From assembly GCA_032871835.1 (NCBI GenBank), contig CM065300.1, positions 112,713,088 through 112,777,087 on the forward strand: 64,000 nt of DNA, given 5' to 3'. Position 1 is the first letter of the stretch; every line of letters begins with the position of its first letter. This document shows, piece after piece, positions 11,128 through 22,250 of this stretch. Both the position numbers and the translations under genes were made by a program. The stretch comes from Dipteronia dyeriana (taxonomy: Eukaryota > Streptophyta > Magnoliopsida > Sapindales > Sapindaceae). The notes under the pieces were generated by a model. The model was not told the origin of the DNA and did no database searches. It saw only the letters and a program-made list of their open reading frames with translations.

Positions 11128-12225
11128 TCATGAACAAATATTCAGACCATTCTTTCCAATAATAACAGACTTATTATTAAAAGAAACAGAATATTTTTGT
11201 TCTAACAACTTAGAAACGGAAATCAAATTCCATGTAAATTCAGGAATATAAAATATATTGTCCAACAATATATAATTATTACAAAAACGTAATCTAATTA
11301 CGCCCACTGCTCGTGCCGACACGACATCCCCTAACCCCACACGTATTGAGAAGGGTTGCTCCTCTAGCTGTGTCCAAGAATCAGTCCATTGTAAAGAAGA
11401 ACAAACATGGTTAGTGGCCCCCGAATAAACTATCCAGGGTGAAGAATCATCTTCTACTAAACACGACTCAAGAACAAGAAAATCACATTTACTTTTCTTG
11501 GACTTCTTCTTGCTTTTGGCTTTCTTGGGTTTGGGCTTATCCTTCGCTTTCCCAGTAAACCTCTTTCTCTTCTTATTATTAGAGTAGGAAGATGGTTCGG
11601 CAACATTTGCCTCACTGGTCTTACCTTTGTTGTCCTTAGTCAATGACTCAAAGGTAGTGAGCTCATTAAGCAACTGTGTGAGATTGAACCTTAACTTGTT
11701 CATCCCGTAGTTGTTCTTAAATTGATCGAAACTCTTCGAAAGAGACGTCAGTATGATGCTCACTTGACAGGGTTCGTCAATGGCCTCGCTATTGACTTCT
11801 GCCTTGTTGAAGTAGGACATCATGCTCAGGACATGTTCCCGAACTGACGTACCTTTCTTCATACGAGTGAGCATAGCGGAATGAACAACTTCATGTCCCT
11901 TTTGCTCGAAAGGCTTCCCGAACATAGCTAGCAATGACTTCATGATTTCGAATGCTGAAGTTATTGCTTCATGCTTTGTGACAAGCACATCTGTTATAGA
12001 AGCCAACAGATATGTTTGGACCTTCTCATCAGATGAGACCCATCGTTCATATGCCTCACAAACAGTTCGTGTGGCATTGGCAGCAGGCGCTGGAGGACAT
12101 TCCTCCGTAAGCACAAACTTGAGGTCTTTGGTGACCAATATTGCATTAATGTTAAGTTTACACTTAGTGTAGTTATCACCAGTTAATTTGTCATTTGCGA
12201 GAATTTAAAGTAATACAGAAGACAT
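11128..12225 (-). pseudogene. E2 gag and protease (nearly open)
   Basis: The ATG complement at 12223-12225 starts MSSVLL, then one stop, then a frame open to 11128. It reads LTGDNYTKCKLNINAILV, EECPPAPAANATRTVCEAYERW, the UBN2/copia gag fold, a Lys-rich stretch and the protease. The usual CCHC knuckle expected between the Lys-rich stretch and LVLESCLVEDD is missing, apparently by an in-frame deletion. The protease site normally reading DSGATNHVC is YSGATNHVC, so its catalytic Asp is lost. Gag would package RNA into virus-like particles; this copy lacks two key elements. Confidence 0.9.
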
Positions 12226-13967
12226 TATTGCTGAAATAAATAAAACATTCATTCAGTCATTTATTTAAAACAAGTGCGAGTGCTTTGGCATAAATTTAAA
12301 CATGATGCATGCACATGTTTAACGAACTAGAACTACCCTAAAACTAGTTACTATACCACGACAATCCAACATACCACAAAGAATTGGCGCCTTAAGGTCG
12401 GTCAAGTCTTTGCATGTTGGACCTAGACATTCTCAATCAAATGATAATCTAGAATAACTCTTATTCCATATCATTCAACCATCGTTAATTCAGTCAGGTT
12501 TTTAATTAACAAACTTAATCAAAACCTTCATGAGTGTAACCCACCATTTCAGATCTCACGAGCTTAACTCGAGAATTGCCGCCTTAGGGTCGGTCAATCC
12601 CGAAATACCCTCAGAAATCCTATCCGTTAGGAAGTCAACCTTGGTATTGACCTTTGTGGAAACCCTCCTTAGGGAGGACGAAAGCAAAGCCGTCGCGAGG
12701 CCCCACTCGGATCTCACAGTGTTGAACTAATGATGGAGATCGCGGGATATACATGTCATATATCCCTCTCCCATTCACTATTTTAAAATTATGGTTTTCT
12801 ATTAACCGTTAATGCACCTAGACTTTACAGGATTAAACGACTAACTTTAATCAAGTTATCGAGTGCATTAACTAATTAGAACCAAATTCTAATTAACTAA
12901 TAAATTATTAATGATTTTTAACAATTAAAAATCTAATATATTAGTGAATAATCTAAGCCTTTGTAAACTATTTACTAGGGTTAGATTATTATGTTAGTGT
13001 TTACCAAGTTTTAACTATTAAAACCCTAACACTTTATTTGGATAATTTATTATTAGGTATTTAATCATATTAATCCTAATTACAATAAATGACTCTATTA
13101 ATCCAATTTATTAAACTCTTTAATAACTAGATTAATATTAATGAGAATTACAAAGTTTTCTAACCATTAAAAACTAATCTCATTATTCATAGCCAATTAT
13201 GTATATTACCCATTTTAATCATATTAAAAAATCAAATACATAAAATATCAGACTATGATGCATGTATAACATATCAAATATATTTGTGTAGGCACATCTA
13301 ATCTAAATGACATACGTATGCATGATAATGCTTTTATCATCACATAATATAAAGTATACATGAATTGACCGAGTACTGTGGATTATTTAACCTAAAAAAT
13401 TAGAATCTAAAATTACAAAAAAAAATTCCAAGGCATTCCTTTGTCTTCTATTAACTTCAGATATCTTCCAGTCTCTTCAGGTCACTCCGATTCATCTCAT
13501 GAACCTGAAATGGAAAATCTGTACGGAACACACTAGGCAACACTTGCCAACGGAACCGTGCGAGAACAGTACCTGGGGAACTGTGCTGCCCGTGAACAGT
13601 GCTGCCCGTGAACAGTGTTCGGTGAATTGATTTCGGTGAACAGTAACTCCATGAACAATGTTCCGTGAACAGTACTCGTGAACAGTAACACCGCCGTGAA
13701 CAGTACCGAAGTCCCCCGCGTTTCCAGTTCTTCGTTTACAGGTTACAATTTTTTTTTTATTATTTACAATACAATAACAGTAAAATAAATAAAATAAAAA
13801 TTATACAACCCATAAACCCTAAATCCACAGTACCAAAAAAAATTACGATCGACTATTTTTAAATTAAATAATTTAATTATAAACATTCATACAATCATAA
13901 AGGTGGTGCCTACACATTCATATATACAGGAGCATCGAAAACAATTTCCTGTTCCGAAAAATAAAAT
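12226..13967 (-). other. E2 untranslated leader between primer site and gag
   Basis: About 1.7 kb without a convincing open frame. It includes an A/T-rich part (12780-13260), two related blocks (CGCCTTAAGGTCGGTCAA at 12389 and CGCCTTAGGGTCGGTCAA at 12580) and a GTGAACAGT repeat cluster. Long leaders are common in this type of element. Confidence 0.7.
13561..13707. repeat. clustered GTGAACAGT short repeats
   Basis: Six exact GTGAACAGT copies (13592, 13608, 13636, 13665, 13678, 13696) plus weaker relatives such as GAGAACAGT and ATGAACAAT, at irregular spacing in the leader just downstream of the primer site. Confidence 0.85.
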
Positions 13968-13983
13968 TGGCTCTGATACCAAT
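13968..13983 (-). promoter_or_regulatory. primer-binding site of E2 (initiator-Met tRNA)
   Basis: TGGCTCTGATACCAAT on the plus strand, i.e. ATTGGTATCAGAGCC on the minus strand, adjoining the 5' LTR. A perfect plant copia primer site. Confidence 0.95.
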
Positions 13984-14330
13984 TGTTGGAACCCCGTTCA
14001 CTGGTCACGCAACGGAACTAGGTTTTAATTTTTTTATACATATCATATATGTATATGGGACCAATGAACTTTGGATTGTTGTTATTTTTTGGAACTAATA
14101 CATGCAATATGTATACACAGGAAATTGTAATCAATAAAATCAGAAGAACATACCAACGCTTGGAGGCTCCTTCACTTTACGTTATGCTCTTGTCGAAACC
14201 ACTCGATCTTCCTCGCTATCTCCCGGTATTGGTAACTGCGTGTGGGTGCGTCACGATCTGAGGAACATGAATGGAGGATGTAGAGAGAATTGAAGAAACT
14301 CTTTCTTCTTAAAAAACACACAAAACATGA

Positions 14331-14333
<3 letters not shown>

Positions 14334-14374
<41 letters not shown>
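14334..14374. repeat. (TA)n microsatellite
   Basis: About 20 TA units in the E2 5' LTR. Confidence 0.95.
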
Positions 14375-14383
<9 letters not shown>

Positions 14384-14521
14384 ATATATTTGAACTCCTT
14401 CACTTTTCACGAATATATATCTATATAATATCTTTGCACTGCTTCACAAAAAAATATGTCTCCGCACTGTTGCTCCTTATATCACAAATATACATATATC
14501 ACGCATGATATTGTTTTTATC

Positions 14522-14524
<3 letters not shown>

Positions 14525-14580
<56 letters not shown>
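14525..14580. repeat. (TA)n microsatellite
   Basis: About 28 TA units in the E2 5' LTR, the longest TA tract in the window. Confidence 0.95.
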
Positions 14581-14584
<4 letters not shown>

Positions 14585-16109
14585 TATGTTGCTGCTCTTT
14601 TCACCCCCATTCCAATATATATCTATATATATATATAAATTAAGTATTTACATCCAATGCAAATTCTTCTTTTGACTATTGTTTCATGTACACACCAATT
14701 TACATCCAATGCAATCTCTTGTGTTATTAGTTGATATATATATTTTAATTATCCTTTTCAAATATATCTAATATATTAAAAGTCATAATAAGTATTTTAA
14801 GATTAAACTTAAATTCAAATACTTAGATAAATGATTTAGTAAAATAAAATAATCCTATTATTTTATCTTCACCTAAATCCATATATCAACTAACACCTTC
14901 AAATTAATAGTTAATTAATAATTCATAATTATCAATATAATTAAATAATCTAATTATTTAATTAATTTAACTATTAACATTCATTAATTAAATAATCTCA
15001 TTATTCAATTAATTCCCGAATATATACGTGTCACTTTTGTAACACAATTAATTGGACAATCCAATTAATTAACCGTTACCCTTGTTACCTAAATCAATCG
15101 GGCTAGCAGGGGGACCCAATGGACCCACAATATTTTGTGCTCCAATAATCCTCGGAATCATAAATTAAACTCTTTAATTAATATTTCTTGATTATTAACT
15201 CCGGTGTTATTCCACTAAAAACCTGAATCTGCACTATCTTAACTGCAGACGCTTTTACACAGACCGATATAACTCGGTGTCCATCAATATAGCTATTACA
15301 TATGGTGTGATCCTCCACAATAGTTCATAATTAGAGTTAGGTCATAATGTTCGTTATACCCCTCTAATCACATATATCCTTTAAGTACCATTGATTCTCT
15401 AATGGACAATAAATCCTATTTCCTCACGGGATTAAGAGAGCGCTTATATTGTCCAAGCCCCGAATCAACCCTTAAGGGAACTACAATACTTCTCACAAGA
15501 AGGAGTGGATTCCACTATTGTGTACAAACCTTCCCAGCCATAGGCCAAACCGCAATCTTAACATACGGAGTATATTTAACAGGAAATGCATATGACCTCA
15601 CCCATGGTATATCAAAGACCACGATCTAACCTAAAGGAGTCGATAAGACACTCAGGATTAAGATCACCCACATATAGCCATCATTAGTTGATTTATATGA
15701 ATCTCATCGGTAAACAGATCTTGGTGAGAGATTCATATAGATTATGGTCAAGTCCTATATGATCACTACATACAAGGTGCCTCCATTCTCATATCTCCAT
15801 ATGAATGATTCAGGATAGAATCACCGTATATTACGGAATGGACCGCAACTATAGATTAACCACAAATAAAGTACCCAACTTTATTTGCTATCTATGGACT
15901 CTTTAGATTGCACTTCTCTTACTGTATCCATCCGTATATGACACTCATATACACAGTTCAAGATTACATTTGGCAATCTTGGATGTTAAAGATATATGCA
16001 CAAGTTTATAAAATAAATAAGTAACATAAAAAGAATGAATTGAACTTTTCTTTTTATTTATTTCATAAATCCATTTACAAATTACATCTTTAGGGCATAA
16101 ACCCCAACA

Positions 16110-16354
16110 GTTGATTGCTTGAGTGTGTAACTCTTATTTGAAATAGTGGATTTACTTTTGCCGGTGGTTGTGGTATCAAGCCGTGGATGTTTCCTCTTTG
16201 GAGGTTTACCACGTAAATTTTGTGTGTCATTGTTTGCAATTTTTGTTAAACGTTCTTAAAATTGCATTGTTTTAGAAGAAGATAAAAATTGGAGCATATG
16301 CCTATTCACCTTCCTCTAGGTATATTTACACTATAATGATAAAGGGAAATTTCA
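16110..16354 (+). repeat. truncated second LTR of the E1 family, right piece
   Basis: Continues 6265 after E2: TTGATTGCTTGAGTGTGTAA, then the same text as 5675-5917 down to GGGAAATTTCA. First five bases GTTGA are the right duplication of E2. After its end comes hAT-derived sequence without a recognisable primer site. Confidence 0.87.
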
Positions 16355-17515
16355 TTGTTGTAGATTCTACGTTCAGATTTAAAGCTTTAAAAGTTTTTTC
16401 CACTACTTTGGATGAGGCTCTAGAATTAAGTGAAACGGATGTTACTGAACATCTTGGCACACTGAAATCCTAAATTTTTGAAGTTTTTTCTATTTATGAG
16501 AACAGGTCCAGGCACAACGATGACATAGCGAGACCGACACCTCCTTAGAAACAATCTCAACAACAATCGAAACTCATGAGGATTTTTTTGAACAAGACCA
16601 CAACTTCTCACGCTTCAGGAAGTTCGAATCAAAGTCAAAGTTAACATGTGGAGCTCAACAAATATCTGAGTACAGAGTATTCTATCACAGACAACGATGA
16701 TTTCACAATGAATGATCTTCTGAAATGGTGGCAGAAAAAGAGAAACAGCTTCCCCATTCTATCAAGATTAGCATGTGACGTCCTTGCAATCCCAGTTTCA
16801 ACAGTTTCATCGGAGCAAGTGTTCAGCACCGCCAGACGGAAGATAGAAGATGTTCATTGGCCCCTGATGCAGGTGGAAGCTTTGACATGCCTTAGGGATT
16901 TGAAAAATGCAAGAATAAGACGACAACATCAACTGGTCAACGAAGAACTCATGGATGACTTCTCCAGCTTGACCATTGATGGGAGTTTCGACGGTAACTA
17001 ACCGACGAACTGATGTAATTGTAACTATTTAATATTTTTTTTCCGATTGCACTCTTTTTCCCTTATCAAGTTTTTATCCCATTGGGTTTTTCTTTGTAAG
17101 GGTTTTAACGAGGCAATAATAATTTGTAATTTATACTTTTCACCACAAATTTATTATGAAATTACAAAAATATTATTCTTTGAAAAATTGCATGAAATGA
17201 AAAATGTATTTCTTATTAAAATTATTACATTAATAATTACACAAAATTATTACAATGTATAAAAAATAATATTGTATAAATAAAACGTTTAAATATTTTT
17301 TTTTTAAAAATTGAAGCTTGTTAAGGCCAAAACGGGCCAACCCGTCACAGGCCCGCTAAGGTCTGACCTGGGCCGGACAGACTTGGGCCGGACCCGACCA
17401 ATCTCAAAACAGGCCACGAGCCTAGGCCAGGCCTACCCTTCTGATAATCAGACCGGCTCGGCCTGACCTGTCTCCCTAGCAGGCCAGGCCGGGCCGGCCT
17501 GTTTTGCCACCACTA
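16355..17515 (+). mobile_element. hAT DNA transposon remnant, 3' end
   Basis: Carries the C-terminal part of an hAT transposase and, at 17310-17515, a GGCC-rich subterminal region ending TTTTGCCACCACTA, which is the usual shape of hAT terminal inverted repeats (plus-strand start would read TAGTGGTGGCAAAA). The 5' half and its terminal repeat are missing: the element abuts LTR sequence at 16354. Confidence 0.8.
16369..17001 (+). pseudogene. hAT transposase C-terminal part with dimerisation domain
   Basis: The frame reads FKALKVFSTTLDEALELSE near 16377, has stops near 16470 and 16547, and is open from 16648 to 17001. The open part has the hAT dimerisation signature: LLKWWQKKRNSFPILSRLAC, VLAIPVSTVSSEQVFSTA, then a degraded form of the RNRL motif (WPLMQVEALTCLRDLKNA). 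In active transposases this domain builds the oligomer that cuts and moves the DNA. The N-terminal BED finger and the catalytic core are absent. ATG at 16648 is simply the first Met after a stop, not a true start. Confidence 0.88.
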
Positions 17516-18130
17516 GTCAAAATTCAATTATTTATTACAAGCAATGACTAAAATTGAAAGTAAAAGAAGGTATAAGTATATAAATCCGAACAATATGTTG
17601 AAATTAAAGTAGATCTTTTTATCGAAATACTTTATTAGTGATTTTTTTAATATTTTTTTAAACAATGCATAGTGTTTGCAAAAATATATAGCAGATATTA
17701 GGGGAGGGCATGGTTTGGTTCGATTCGGTTTTTTCCAAAGTCGTATTGAACTAACATATATTCGATTTTTGAAAATGTAAATCGTTTTGAATGGTTTTGA
17801 AATTGAAAACCGAATTGAACCAAACACCTTTATCTAGGTTCAGTTCAGTTCATTTCAATTCGGTTTTGAAGGTTTTTTTTAATATGCTTTTTAATTTTTG
17901 GGCCTTTCAGTTGCATTTTTGACATATAGGCTTAAACTTTTTATAGACAACATAATATGTAAAAAATAATTTAAGCAAAATACAACTCAATTTCCAATAT
18001 AAATCTTAAATTTCAATCATATTCAATCTATATACTCAATCAGAATATAAAATCTTTATAACTTCTATAAAGCAATCTTCCATATGGCCTTTTTCGGTTC
18101 ATGGCGTTCATGGAAAATTATCGTGGTGAA
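17516..18130. other. AT-rich unclassified stretch with CGGTT inverted motifs
   Basis: No coding signal. Around 17697-17740 it reads AGGGGAGGGCATGGTTTGGTTCGATTCGG and around 17805-17825 the inverse type AAACCGAATTGAACCAAAC, then a further GGTTCAGTTCAGTTCATTTC block. Such G/C-poor CGGTT arrays at GGGGTGGGCA ends are common at termini of small plant DNA transposons, so this may be a non-autonomous remnant; I cannot prove ends or duplication. Confidence 0.4.
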
Positions 18131-18239
18131 AACATGCATAAGTGGAGATGGAGAAACAAACGAAGATTTTATTGATAATCAACTTAAAGTACAAAATATT
18201 CATGAACTACTAACACTGATACCTAGGTAGACCTATGCT

Positions 18240-19640
18240 GCTTAGGAGTCCTCTATCTATGGGTAAAACTGGGTAAAACCTCTACAAATGGTCTGCATTC
18301 CAAGTGTGGTTGACATGTCGCCCATCCGTGTCCTCAAACTTGTAGGCTCCACTTTTGACCACTGCCTTTATCAGGTAAGGGCCTTCCCGGTATTCTGAGT
18401 CACTATTCGGATTACCAGGTCTCCTTTCTAGAAACTACGAGCTCTAATCTTTCTATTGAAGTACCTCACGATTTGGCTCTGATAGTCTGTAACTTTTTCT
18501 GCCACCTTATCTTGTCGTTCCTCTAAGAGATCGAACTTAGCTCTTAGCTTGACCTCGTTGCTTTCCGGCTAAAAGTGTTGAACCTGGAATGAGGTCAGCT
18601 TATGTTCGATAGGTAGGACTGCCTCTACCACGAAAGCTAAGGAGTAAGGCGTTTACCTAATTACGGTTCTCATGGTAGTCTAGTTAGTACCATGGGAAGC
18701 TCTTTTGCCCACTTTCCTTTTCTCTGCTGGAGTTTCTTCTTCAGAAGCTTCTTGATCGTCTTTTTAGTAGCCTCAATTAGGCCATTGGCTTTGGGGTGAG
18801 CTACCAAAGCAAAGCAAAGATCTATTTACAAGTCTTCAAAAAAATCCCTAAACCGTGTGTTGTCGAACTGCCTGCCTATATCAGTAATGATGATCATCGG
18901 GGTATCGAACCTACACACCACAATGGTCTTGATAAATTTGGTGGTGTTTTCTTCTGTAAATTGGGAAAGTGGTCCTGCCTCCACCCATCAGGTGAAGTAA
19001 AATATTGTAATTTTATCATGCTTAACTTGACTAGGAGCAAGGAAAAGGTCTGATTATGTAGACTCCCTAAATAGCAAAGGGATAAGGCAAGCTGATTGAG
19101 GAGAGACACTCCAGAGGTAGATGGCTCAGATTAGACGCCCTCTGGTAGGGTCTACACGACTGCACGAACCTCCTTACATCTTGGTGGATGTTCTTCGGTG
19201 GTAGATAACTCGGATTAGATGCCCTTTGGTAGGGTCTACACAACTACATGAACCTCCTTACATCTTGGTGAATGGTTGGCCAGTAGTATCCCATACAGAG
19301 CATCTGATATGCCAGAGCTTCCCCTCCGGTATGGTTTCCACATTCGTCTGAATGAACCTCTTTAAGTGCCCAGCTGACATCATCATGATGTAAGCAATGA
19401 AGTAGGGGAAGAGATCTTCATCTACGGTACAGGTACCCATTTACCAAGCAGTAACGGACAGAGGTCCTCTTGAGATTTTAAGCTTTCTCTGGGTTATTTG
19501 GGAGCTTTCCTTCTTGGAGATATGCTGCTATCAGATCCATTCGGCAAGGGTGTCCATCAGCCGAGATAACCTCTTTTCATAGCACTATACTGGATTAGGG
19601 GATTATCTGGAGTAGTACTCCTTTAGGTAGGGTCTGTTCC
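18240..19640 (-). pseudogene. Tat-type integrase (broken)
   Basis: On the minus strand, 18920-18835 reads IITDIGRQFDNTRFRDFFED, the integrase core block normally carrying the second catalytic Asp; 18820-18730 reads FALVAHPKANGLIEATKKTI, holding the catalytic Glu; 18690-18655 WAKELPMVLT; 18640-18590 LAFVVEAVLPIEHKL; the C-terminal part near 18330-18250 has FEDTDGRHVNHTWNADHL. The N-terminal zinc region lies toward 19480-19300 and is poorly kept. A repeated block at 19125-19180 and 19200-19260 (CTCGGATTAGATGCCC, CTACACAACTACATGAACC) is a local duplication of about 75 bases. Confidence 0.85.
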
Positions 19641-19699
19641 CCATTGGCAACTATCTTAGCTAAGATGTTTGCTCGATGATTTTCTTGGTGAGAAATTTA

Positions 19700-20150
19700 C
19701 TTTACTTGAACCCCTTGAACCAGGCCTTGAGCTGCTGGACCAATTTGAGGTAAGCTATCATGTTGTCGCCCTTTGCCTGGTATAATCTATTGACTTGGTT
19801 AACGACAAGCTGGGAATCACTCTCCACGTGTAGGAAATCAGCCCCCAGTTCAACATCTGATCCCTTCCCAGCTAGGAGGGCTTCATACTCCGGTTCGTTA
19901 TTGGTGGTTTTGAACTCGAATCGTAAATAGTGGTAGCATTTTGTTTTATCCGGATTGACGAGAACGATGCCTGCTCTACTACCTATATTAGTATGTTTCA
20001 TCAGTGTAAATGATCCAGATTTCTTGATTCGCTGGCTAGTCCTCAAGCTCTTGATCTTTTTTGGGGGACTAAACCTGGGTTTATGGAGGTTTCAGGATCC
20101 AGGTGGGTTGAGATTTCTGCTACAAAATTTGCTAGTGCTTGGGCCTTGAT
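19700..20150 (-). pseudogene. second (archaeal-type) RNase H of the Tat element
   Basis: The block 20046-19702 reads AGIVLVNPDKTKCYHYLRFE, TTNNEPEYEALLAG, HVESDSQLVVNQVNRLYQAK, YLKLVQQLKAWF. These are the Asp, Glu and Asp positions of an archaeal/bacterial-type RNase HI, an extra domain diagnostic of Tat elements. It would remove RNA from RNA-DNA hybrids during replication. Upstream sequence toward 20150 runs out of frame. Confidence 0.88.
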
Positions 20151-21560
20151 GGTAGTACTCACCTAGTACTTAATATCAAATTGAGTTAGTTCGACAGCCC
20201 ATAGTACTAACCTTCCGGATATGTCTGGCCTTTGTAAAAACTGGCGGAATGGTTGATCGGTTATTACTGTGATCGTGTGAGCCTAGAAATAAGGGTGAAG
20301 ATTCCTTATCGTGGTCACCAAGGCAAAATCGAGCTTCTCTAGGATGGTGTAATTCCTCTCTGGCTTGGTCAAGGTATGGCTTATGTAGTAAATAGGCCGC
20401 TGAACCCCATCTTCATATTCTTTGACCAAAGCTTCACTCACTGATGTCTTGGACACATCCAGGTAAATCTGCAGCTCCTCTCTGGGTACCAGTTTGACTA
20501 GAAATAACTGGTTGGCTAGGTACTTTTTCGGTGCCTGGAAGGCTTGCTCACTATCTTGATCCCACTTCAAGTTCTTCCCCTATTTAATTACTTTGAAAAA
20601 GGAGAGGTACTTGTTGGTTGATCATGATATGAAGCGATTGAGCAGTGCTACTCAACCGGTCAATGCATGTACCTGTTAGAGAGAGCTAGGGGATTCTAGG
20701 TCCAAGATAGCTTTGATCTTCTCGGGGTTTGCTTCAATGCCTCTCTCATAGACCATGAATCCTAGAAACTTCCCTACAAATACCTCAAAGGCACACTTAG
20801 AATGGTTCAACCTCATCTGATTGTCTCTGATAATTTGGAAAGTTTGGCAGAGGTGATCCTGGTGCAGCTTAGCCACCTGAGATTTGGTGATCATATTGTT
20901 GATATTTACCACCATTGTCCTTCCTATTTCTGGCTTGAACAACCAGTTGACCAATCGCTGGTAGGTGGCTCATGCATTCTTGAGACCAAATGACATGACC
21001 TTGTAGCATTAACGGCCCTACCCAATGATGAAACTGGTCTTGTCTTGATCTTGGTCTATGGGGTGCATCATAATCTGATTATACAAAGAGAATGCATCCA
21101 TGAAGCTTATGAGCTTGTTCCCTACAGTGGATTCTACCAACTGATCAATCTTTGGTAGTGGGAAGCTATCTTTTGGATCGACACGGTTGAGGTTAGCATA
21201 TCTACGTATATAAATCACTTTCCATTGGCTTTGTTCATCATGACCACGTTAGCGATCCACTACGGGTATCGAGATTCTCGGATGAAACAAATTTTTTATA
21301 GTTTATCGAATTCTTCCTGTACTGAAATATTTCTCTCGGGATTAAAATGTTGCTTCTTCTGTTAAACAGGCATGAAGGTAAGGTCAACTGCTAGGCAATG
21401 AGTTGGCAAGGAAATTGGGATTCTTAGCATCTCTTCATAACTCTATGAAAAGATGTAACTATACTCGGGAAGTAGCTGGATCAATCCTTCCGTCACCTCC
21501 ATTTCAAACGTGGCTCCGACCTTAACTACATTGGCTGGGTCATCCTCATTAACTGGTATT
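20151..21560 (-). pseudogene. Tat-type reverse transcriptase and first RNase H (broken, active site lost)
   Basis: Right to left: 21218-21018 has NLNRVDPKDSFPLPKIDQLV and MDAFSLYNQIMMHP; the next block 20954-20676 has MVVNINNMITKS where family members read VYIDDM, so both catalytic Asp residues of the YxDD box are Asn; then HLCQTFQIIRDNQMRLNHSK and KFLGFMV. 20570-20283 has the RNase H start YLDVSKTSVSEALVKEYEDG and PIYYISHTLTKPERNY. Frames shift between blocks (near 21000 and 20600-20670). Even if read through, it could not polymerise. Confidence 0.9.
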
Positions 21561-22006
21561 TCCTCTAGCGTATCAATCATGTGGCCACTAGGTCACCCTC
21601 TGTCTTCTTTTACCACATCTTCTGGCAGGATCTCCGACTCGGGTTCCTCTATCAAGGTTCTTTTCTGAAGACATCTGCTCCTCTAAAATTAATATCTATG
21701 AAAACCATTTGGCTAAGGATGTTGGGTTAGTTGATACTGCATAGCATTTGGGAGAGTTGCCTGCTGGTCATCAAGTACCTCACCTACCTCATTTCCCACC
21801 AAAAAATTTAGGACGTTGTGGTAGATGACATGACCCCTTTGAGGGCCGATAGGAAAGGTCTCCCAAGGATAACATTGTAAGCTGACGGGGTGTCCAGTAC
21901 CACAAAGTCAATCATCAGGTTCTGCTAGAGGGGTGCAGTCCCAATGATCACCGATAGAATTTTGGATCCCACTGGTACAACTGAGTCCCAAGTAAAACCA
22001 TACAGA

Positions 22007-22024
22007 GGGGGGGGGGGGGGGGGG
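22007..22024. repeat. homopolymer G18
   Basis: Eighteen G in a row inside the Tat gag-pol region between protease and RT; C18 in the sense strand of the element. It may be real decay by slippage or an assembly/sequencing artefact. Confidence 0.9.
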
Positions 22025-22039
22025 TGGTGCAACTGTTGT

Positions 22040-22250
22040 AACACAACTACTTCAGGTTGAGTTGTTCCATGATGTCCATGAAAAGGATGTCCACATTGCT
22101 ACCCGTATCAATCAACACGCGGTGGACTAGGCAATTGGCGATCCATGCCATGACCACCATGGGATCATCATACGGTTGCACGGTGTTGTATACATCTGCT
22201 TTAGTAAAAATGATCTGAGCCGACAGAGAGGTTTCTACCAAGCTTTGATC
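22040..22250 (-). pseudogene. Tat-type aspartic protease
   Basis: The block 22241-22047 reads YDDPMVVMAWIANCLVHRVL followed by IDTGSNVDILFMDIMEQL, the retroviral-type aspartic protease site with D-T-G intact. It would cut the polyprotein. The frame stops at 22047 and is separated from gag by stops. Toward 21560 the linker to RT includes degenerate text with frameshifts. Confidence 0.88.

Larger units (their letters stand above)
6266..16109 (-). mobile_element. complete but dead Ty1/copia retrotransposon E2, inserted in an LTR
   Basis: Two LTRs (6266-8336 and 13984-16109) with TGTTGG...CCAACA-type ends, a tRNA-Met primer site inside the right LTR, a polypurine tract inside the left one, and gag-PR-INT-RT-RH read right to left. 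Flanked by GTTAA (6261-6265) and GTTGA (16110-16114), a 5-bp duplication with one change; removing E2 restores the LTR text (...CATGTGTTGATTGCTT...). The two LTRs differ by roughly 8 bases in the first 95, judged by eye, so it is not recent. A solo LTR of the same family is at 41889-44081. Confidence 0.93.
13984..16109 (-). repeat. 5' LTR of E2 (2126 bp)
   Basis: On the minus strand begins TGTTGGGGTTTATGCCC at 16109 and ends CCAACA at 13984 next to the primer site. Collinear with 6266-8336 apart from scattered substitutions and TA-repeat length; contains an extra TATATA-rich block near 14370-14430. Confidence 0.93.

Noticed and set aside
16648..17001. A domesticated hAT-derived host gene
   Set aside because: The frame upstream is broken by stops, the catalytic core is missing, and a terminal-repeat end follows directly, so it is a transposon remnant and not an exapted gene.
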